From Corallococcus sp. CAG:1435 (GTDB lineage Bacteria > Bacillota > Clostridia > Christensenellales > CAG-314): a stretch of 24,079 nt of DNA. The stretch lies in the NCBI GenBank assembly GCA_000433775.1, contig HF998468.1, forward strand, positions 109,963-134,041. Reading direction: 5' to 3'. This document shows, one piece after another, positions 21,483 through 24,079 of this stretch. Position 1 is the first letter of the stretch. Each line of letters opens with the position of its first letter. A program made the translations under genes and the position numbers. The notes beneath the pieces were generated by a model. The model saw only the letters and a program-made list of their open reading frames with translations. It had not been told where the DNA came from and did no database searches.

Positions 21483-22103
21483 TCAATAGATAATTTCTTT
21501 TATATCAATTTTGTTCCACAGTTGTTTAAGAGTAAACGTGCCTTTTCTGCCCATATTAAAAATCTTATACTTTTCCTTGAATGTTTTGAAAAAACAAACG
21601 TTTTCGGAATTGTCTTGTACGGGTTTTACCATAATTGTTTTTCTGTCGTCAATGTAGCTAATTTCACAGTGATTGTAATGAGGGTAGTCTTTTACGGCAA
21701 AAATCAGCGATTTTATTTTCCCGTTGTTTAGATATTCAATTATTTTTTCGTAAGAATACTCCGTCAGTTCAACTACTTCGTTACAGTGTTGAGATTCCGT
21801 TATTTTCGGCTTGCGTATTGCAGGTTTACGGACGAATTGGTCAAAATTTGTCTTGTCGGCATCTCCGTTTTGTTTGCGCAGTAGTGCATGGGCGCATTGC
21901 TCGCACAGGCCGTCTTCGTTCAAAGGCAACGGTTTGAAGTGCTTTTTTATGAAATATACTTCCAATGAGCCTTCAACGACAGTTATTTTATCCGGCATAT
22001 TCGGGTCGTAACCTTTTTGATGACATGCACAACATTCATTGATCCATTTTCGCAATTTCGGAAATGCGTCAAGGTATTCTTCGCCTTCATTTTTTCTCTT
22101 CAT
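21483..22103 (-). CDS. Probable immunity protein of the second RHS toxin module
   Basis: A 206-residue soluble protein of no family I can name. The N-terminal third has two Cys pairs, NECCACHQKG (22-31) and GLCEQCA (65-71), that could bind zinc; the rest is charged and mixed alpha/beta. Its ATG overlaps the stop of the RHS toxin frame as ATGA, so translation is coupled to the toxin, as is usual for contact-toxin immunity genes. It is AT-rich like the surrounding RHS DNA. A terminator follows at 21262-21296. The immunity role is inferred from position and coupling only. Confidence 0.7.
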   Translation of the reverse strand: MKRKNEGEEYLDAFPKLRKWINECCACHQKGYDPNMPDKITVVEGSLEVYFIKKHFKPLPLNEDGLCEQCAHALLRKQNGDADKTNFDQFVRKPAIRKPKITESQHCNEVVELTEYSYEKIIEYLNNGKIKSLIFAVKDYPHYNHCEISYIDDRKTIMVKPVQDNSENVCFFKTFKEKYKIFNMGRKGTFTLKQLWNKIDIKEIIY

Positions 22104-22855
22104 CTAATATTAATCCCTAATTTTTCTATAATATATTCTAATGTTTGAATTAAATCTTTTAAATTATCTCTATATGGGTAATGATGTATTTGATCGTGCA
22201 AAATTCTTCTTACACCATTGTCTTTTACGCCTATTTTCCGCAGAGCCTCATTCCACATTTGTTTTTCGTGTTGGTTGTGTCCCATTCTGGGACCAGTTCC
22301 CTTGGCAAACATCACAATGCCGCTTGCCGCCAAAGCACTGCCTGCTGCGGTTACTGAAATTGCACCGACCGTTGCTAATGTCCCAACCATTGTCTCGGAA
22401 ATTACCCCTGCCGAACTTCCTACTCCGCCGGCAAATGCTAGTCCTCCGCCGGACCCTAGAAGGCTAGTTATAATTGGTCCTGCAAAATATCCGATAAAAC
22501 CACCTATAAGTCCGCCGACTACAGCACCTAATGCCGTCCAGCCAACTAATTCCCAGCCTCTTGCTCCGTCATTATAAGCGGTAACGCCTGCATATGTAGC
22601 ACCGGCTAATACTCCTACGCCTATGCACGCTAACAATATGATTGTCGAAATTAACAAATTCCCGCTTGGGTCAACATACATCACGGGATTGTTCAAACAG
22701 TAAGCGTAGAGGTTGAGTGCGTGGATTGATTCGGGGTCGAGGCAACTTACGTCGTCCGCATTCAGCCAACGGCACCATTCGGGGACGTAGTAGCGGGATT
22801 GCAAGTAGTACAAGCCAAGGTCGACATCTTTTTTATATAACCAAATAGATTTTAT
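22100..22855 (-). CDS. 5'-truncated RHS C-terminal module with toxin domain (orphan tip)
   Basis: An open frame of about 251 codons with no start: it is preceded by a stop at 22856-22858 and enters directly into RHS core (DVDLGLYYLQSRYYVPEW, then RWLNADDVSCLDPES, LNLYAYCLNNPVMYVDPSGN). The DPSG junction marks where the variable tip begins. The tip has a Gly/Ala-rich hydrophobic stretch (two or three helices, pre-toxin region) and ends in a compact charged domain of about 65 residues with GHNQHEKQMWNEALRKIG and RRILHDQIHHYPYRDN. The His/Asn/Glu/Asp pattern suggests a small nuclease, but I cannot assign a toxin family. The stop overlaps the following immunity gene. As placed it lacks its delivery part and may be expressed only after recombination with a full RHS gene. 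Confidence 0.75.
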   Translation of the reverse strand: MKSIWLYKKDVDLGLYYLQSRYYVPEWCRWLNADDVSCLDPESIHALNLYAYCLNNPVMYVDPSGNLLISTIILLACIGVGVLAGATYAGVTAYNDGARGWELVGWTALGAVVGGLIGGFIGYFAGPIITSLLGSGGGLAFAGGVGSSAGVISETMVGTLATVGAISVTAAGSALAASGIVMFAKGTGPRMGHNQHEKQMWNEALRKIGVKDNGVRRILHDQIHHYPYRDNLKDLIQTLEYIIEKLGINIR

Positions 22856-23035
22856 TTATATATAATGAGTATAATACACCCTCTAAATATCGTCAAGATT
22901 TTATTAAAATTAAACGGGTTTCCCGTTTCAATTATAAGTAGAGTGAGATTGCAGCTTTTATAAAAGTTAGTCTCGCTCTTTATCCTGTTCATTTTTTTTG
23001 CTCCATTTTCGCTTGTTTGGCATCAGTTGCTTTTT

Positions 23036-23128
23036 TCACCCATTATAAGTTTTATAAACTAAATACCCTCCACCGACTTTTAATGCTTTCCAACTTTCTT
23101 TTGTCTTAATTACATGTTTTTTATTCTC
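23036..23128 (-). pseudogene. Possible 30-codon remnant of an RHS tip
   Basis: A short frame on the minus strand, bounded by stops, reads HVIKTKESWKALKVGGGYLV and ends YNG before a stop. It has no start or ribosome binding site. The Trp/Gly pattern looks like real protein rather than random AT-rich DNA, and it lies where an earlier toxin tip would have ended. The family is unknown and the call is tentative. Confidence 0.25.
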
Positions 23129-23170
23129 TTAAAATTAAAAAAATTATTTTAAATAAGGAACAATTGAATA

Positions 23171-23210
23171 ATATGCGCCTTGAAAAGTATCCAACTTTTG
23201 AGGCGCATAT
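23171..23210. terminator. Strong hairpin after the first immunity gene
   Basis: ATATGCGCCTTGAAAAGT (23171-23188) pairs with ACTTTTGAGGCGCATAT (23194-23210) almost completely around a 5-nt loop, about 27 bp after the end of the gene at 23237. The flanks lack a clear U tract in either direction, so it may terminate weakly or protect the 3' end. Confidence 0.5.
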
Positions 23211-23236
23211 CAATTAAAGTTCCTTCCTCTTATTTC

Positions 23237-23653
23237 TTAAAATAATTTATTCAAATTTATTTTTAAAAACTCACTATATTTTTCCAAAATTTTATTCACA
23301 TCACTTTTACAATCTAAAATATTTGCTTTCAAATCCTCCATTAATAAAGAATCAAATAAATTGCTATTAAGTAAATTAAATTTATTGCCATCTTTATTTA
23401 TAACTATATAGGCATCAAAATGTGAAGCATCCATTAAATCCTTGTCATCCATTCGTGTCTTTTCATGGACAGCAAGTAATTTTGGGTCTATTCCTAAACC
23501 ACAAAACACACCTATTTCACATCCGGGCCTTGTATAAATTACTTCATAATCTATTCCATTATCGTACTGTTTTCTTGAAAAACCATATTTGCATAAAAAT
23601 TGAAAATATTTTTTTATTATTTTTCCATAATTCTTTATTTCCGTATATTTCAT
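23237..23653 (-). CDS. Probable immunity protein of the first RHS toxin
   Basis: A 138-residue soluble protein of unknown family, acidic-basic mixed, with a lysine-rich N-terminal helix (KIIKKYFQFLCKYGF), a probable beta segment (DYEVIYTRPGCEIGVFCGLG) and a helical C-terminus. AAGGAG lies 8 nt before the ATG. It follows the toxin stop by 18 nt on the same strand, the standard position for the cognate immunity gene. Very AT-rich, unlike the genes left of 20 kb. The immunity role is inferred from position. Confidence 0.7.
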   Translation of the reverse strand: MKYTEIKNYGKIIKKYFQFLCKYGFSRKQYDNGIDYEVIYTRPGCEIGVFCGLGIDPKLLAVHEKTRMDDKDLMDASHFDAYIVINKDGNKFNLLNSNLFDSLLMEDLKANILDCKSDVNKILEKYSEFLKINLNKLF

Positions 23654-23671
23654 TCAAATTCTCCTTCTAAT

Positions 23672-24079
23672 TTAAAACAGCACTTCAAATAAATTCCAAT
23701 AATCAGCTGTTACAGTAGCTTCAATAGCATAAAATGGACTACGAGTAGCTCGAGTGAAATCTAAGCCTATATCATAAATCTTAACGCCCCATCGAGCCAT
23801 CCGTTTTATCCATGCTTTATTCAGAGCTTTATTAAGTTCAAAAGCTTTTGCTTTCCCCAATATCTTTACAATATTTTGCCCTGGAGCCTTGTATGTTAAC
23901 GCACCAATTTGTTTTGCAGCGGCATCAACTCGGCTCATACTTTCCCCTATAACAACTCCTCTCTTTAATATGCGCATTGTTCTAATTGCGGCTCCTCCTA
24001 AAGCAAATATGCCACCCCAAAGCATTCCATCAGAAAAACCATCGAAAGCCCCTTTACCAAACTGACTCCAATCTCCTCC
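23672..24079 (-). CDS. RHS-type polymorphic toxin, C-terminal part (runs off the window)
   Basis: The last 135 codons of a larger gene that enters from the right edge; the frame is open to position 24079. It starts with a Gly/Asp-rich GDWSQFGKGAFDGFSDG and a glycine-rich helix (GGIFALGGAAI), typical of the pre-toxin segment after RHS cores. The tip follows: VIGESMSRVDAAAKQIGA, then LGKAKAFELNKALNKAWIKR, MARWGVKIYDIGLDFTRATR and SPFYAIE near the end. This ending recalls tips found on wall-associated RHS/WapA proteins of Bacillota, some of which are nucleases, but I cannot name the family. The RHS core must lie outside this window. Confidence 0.7.
   Translation of the reverse strand, partial: GGDWSQFGKGAFDGFSDGMLWGGIFALGGAAIRTMRILKRGVVIGESMSRVDAAAKQIGALTYKAPGQNIVKILGKAKAFELNKALNKAWIKRMARWGVKIYDIGLDFTRATRSPFYAIEATVTADYWNLFEVLF

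Larger units (their letters stand above)
22856..23236. other. AT-rich spacer between RHS modules
   Basis: About 380 bp of very AT-rich DNA. It holds a 7-bp hairpin AAACGGG/CCCGTTT (22912-22928), a longer hairpin (AGAGTGAGATT 22940-22950 with AGTCTCGCTCT 22969-22979, inner CTTTT/AAAAG), a short decayed frame (23036-23128) and a strong hairpin at 23171-23210. No intact gene was found. Confidence 0.5.

Overview
This window looks like chromosomal DNA of a low-to-mid GC Bacillota, most likely an uncultured Clostridia-type bacterium. The reasons are near-consensus sigma-A promoters with 17-bp spacers, AGGAGG-type ribosome binding sites, compact U-tailed terminators, and gene families typical of that group (tldD/tldE, a MacB-like ABC fusion, RsgI-like anti-sigma, a yybP-ykoY riboswitch, wall-type RHS toxins). 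There are no tRNA or rRNA genes and no CRISPR array. The right-hand ~3 kb is clearly more AT-rich than the rest.

Layout. 1-5.5 kb: an MgtC-family membrane protein diverges from a polytopic membrane protein; a bidirectional terminator separates the latter from a convergent tldD-tldE metalloprotease operon driven by a perfect sigma-A promoter; then a small single-pass membrane protein. 5.9-11.6 kb: uracil-DNA glycosylase, a large ABC ATPase-permease fusion, and a THUMP-domain RNA methyltransferase whose promoter predicts a leaderless mRNA and whose 3' end has been tandemly duplicated. 11.6-13.3 kb: a 25-codon IS30 transposase remnant, a poly-G tract, and the manganese exporter gene mntP, whose apparent manganese riboswitch lies about 530 bp upstream. 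The gap holds a frameshifted fragment of an anti-sigma gene paralogous to the intact one at 15 kb.

13.6-18.4 kb: a sugar O-acetyltransferase, then the most interesting unit: an ECF sigma factor, an RsgI-like transmembrane anti-sigma 2 nt downstream, and a 506-residue lipoprotein carrying its own RsgI-like domain. The sigma gene and the lipoprotein gene share an ECF-like promoter motif (GCAACAAA, 15 nt, GTTTAAT), so the sigma probably drives itself and the lipoprotein. A second ECF sigma gene converges on the lipoprotein gene, with an inverted repeat over its promoter.

18.6-24.1 kb: a fucose/arabinose isomerase-like protein, a small membrane protein, and then a graveyard of RHS polymorphic-toxin modules read leftwards: the 3' end of an RHS toxin gene entering from the right edge with its probable immunity gene, a 5'-truncated RHS C-terminal toxin module with an overlapping (ATGA) probable immunity gene, at least one decayed small gene, a third RHS core fragment without its toxin, and ~75-bp direct repeats. 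This is the pattern expected from repeated replacement of RHS tips.
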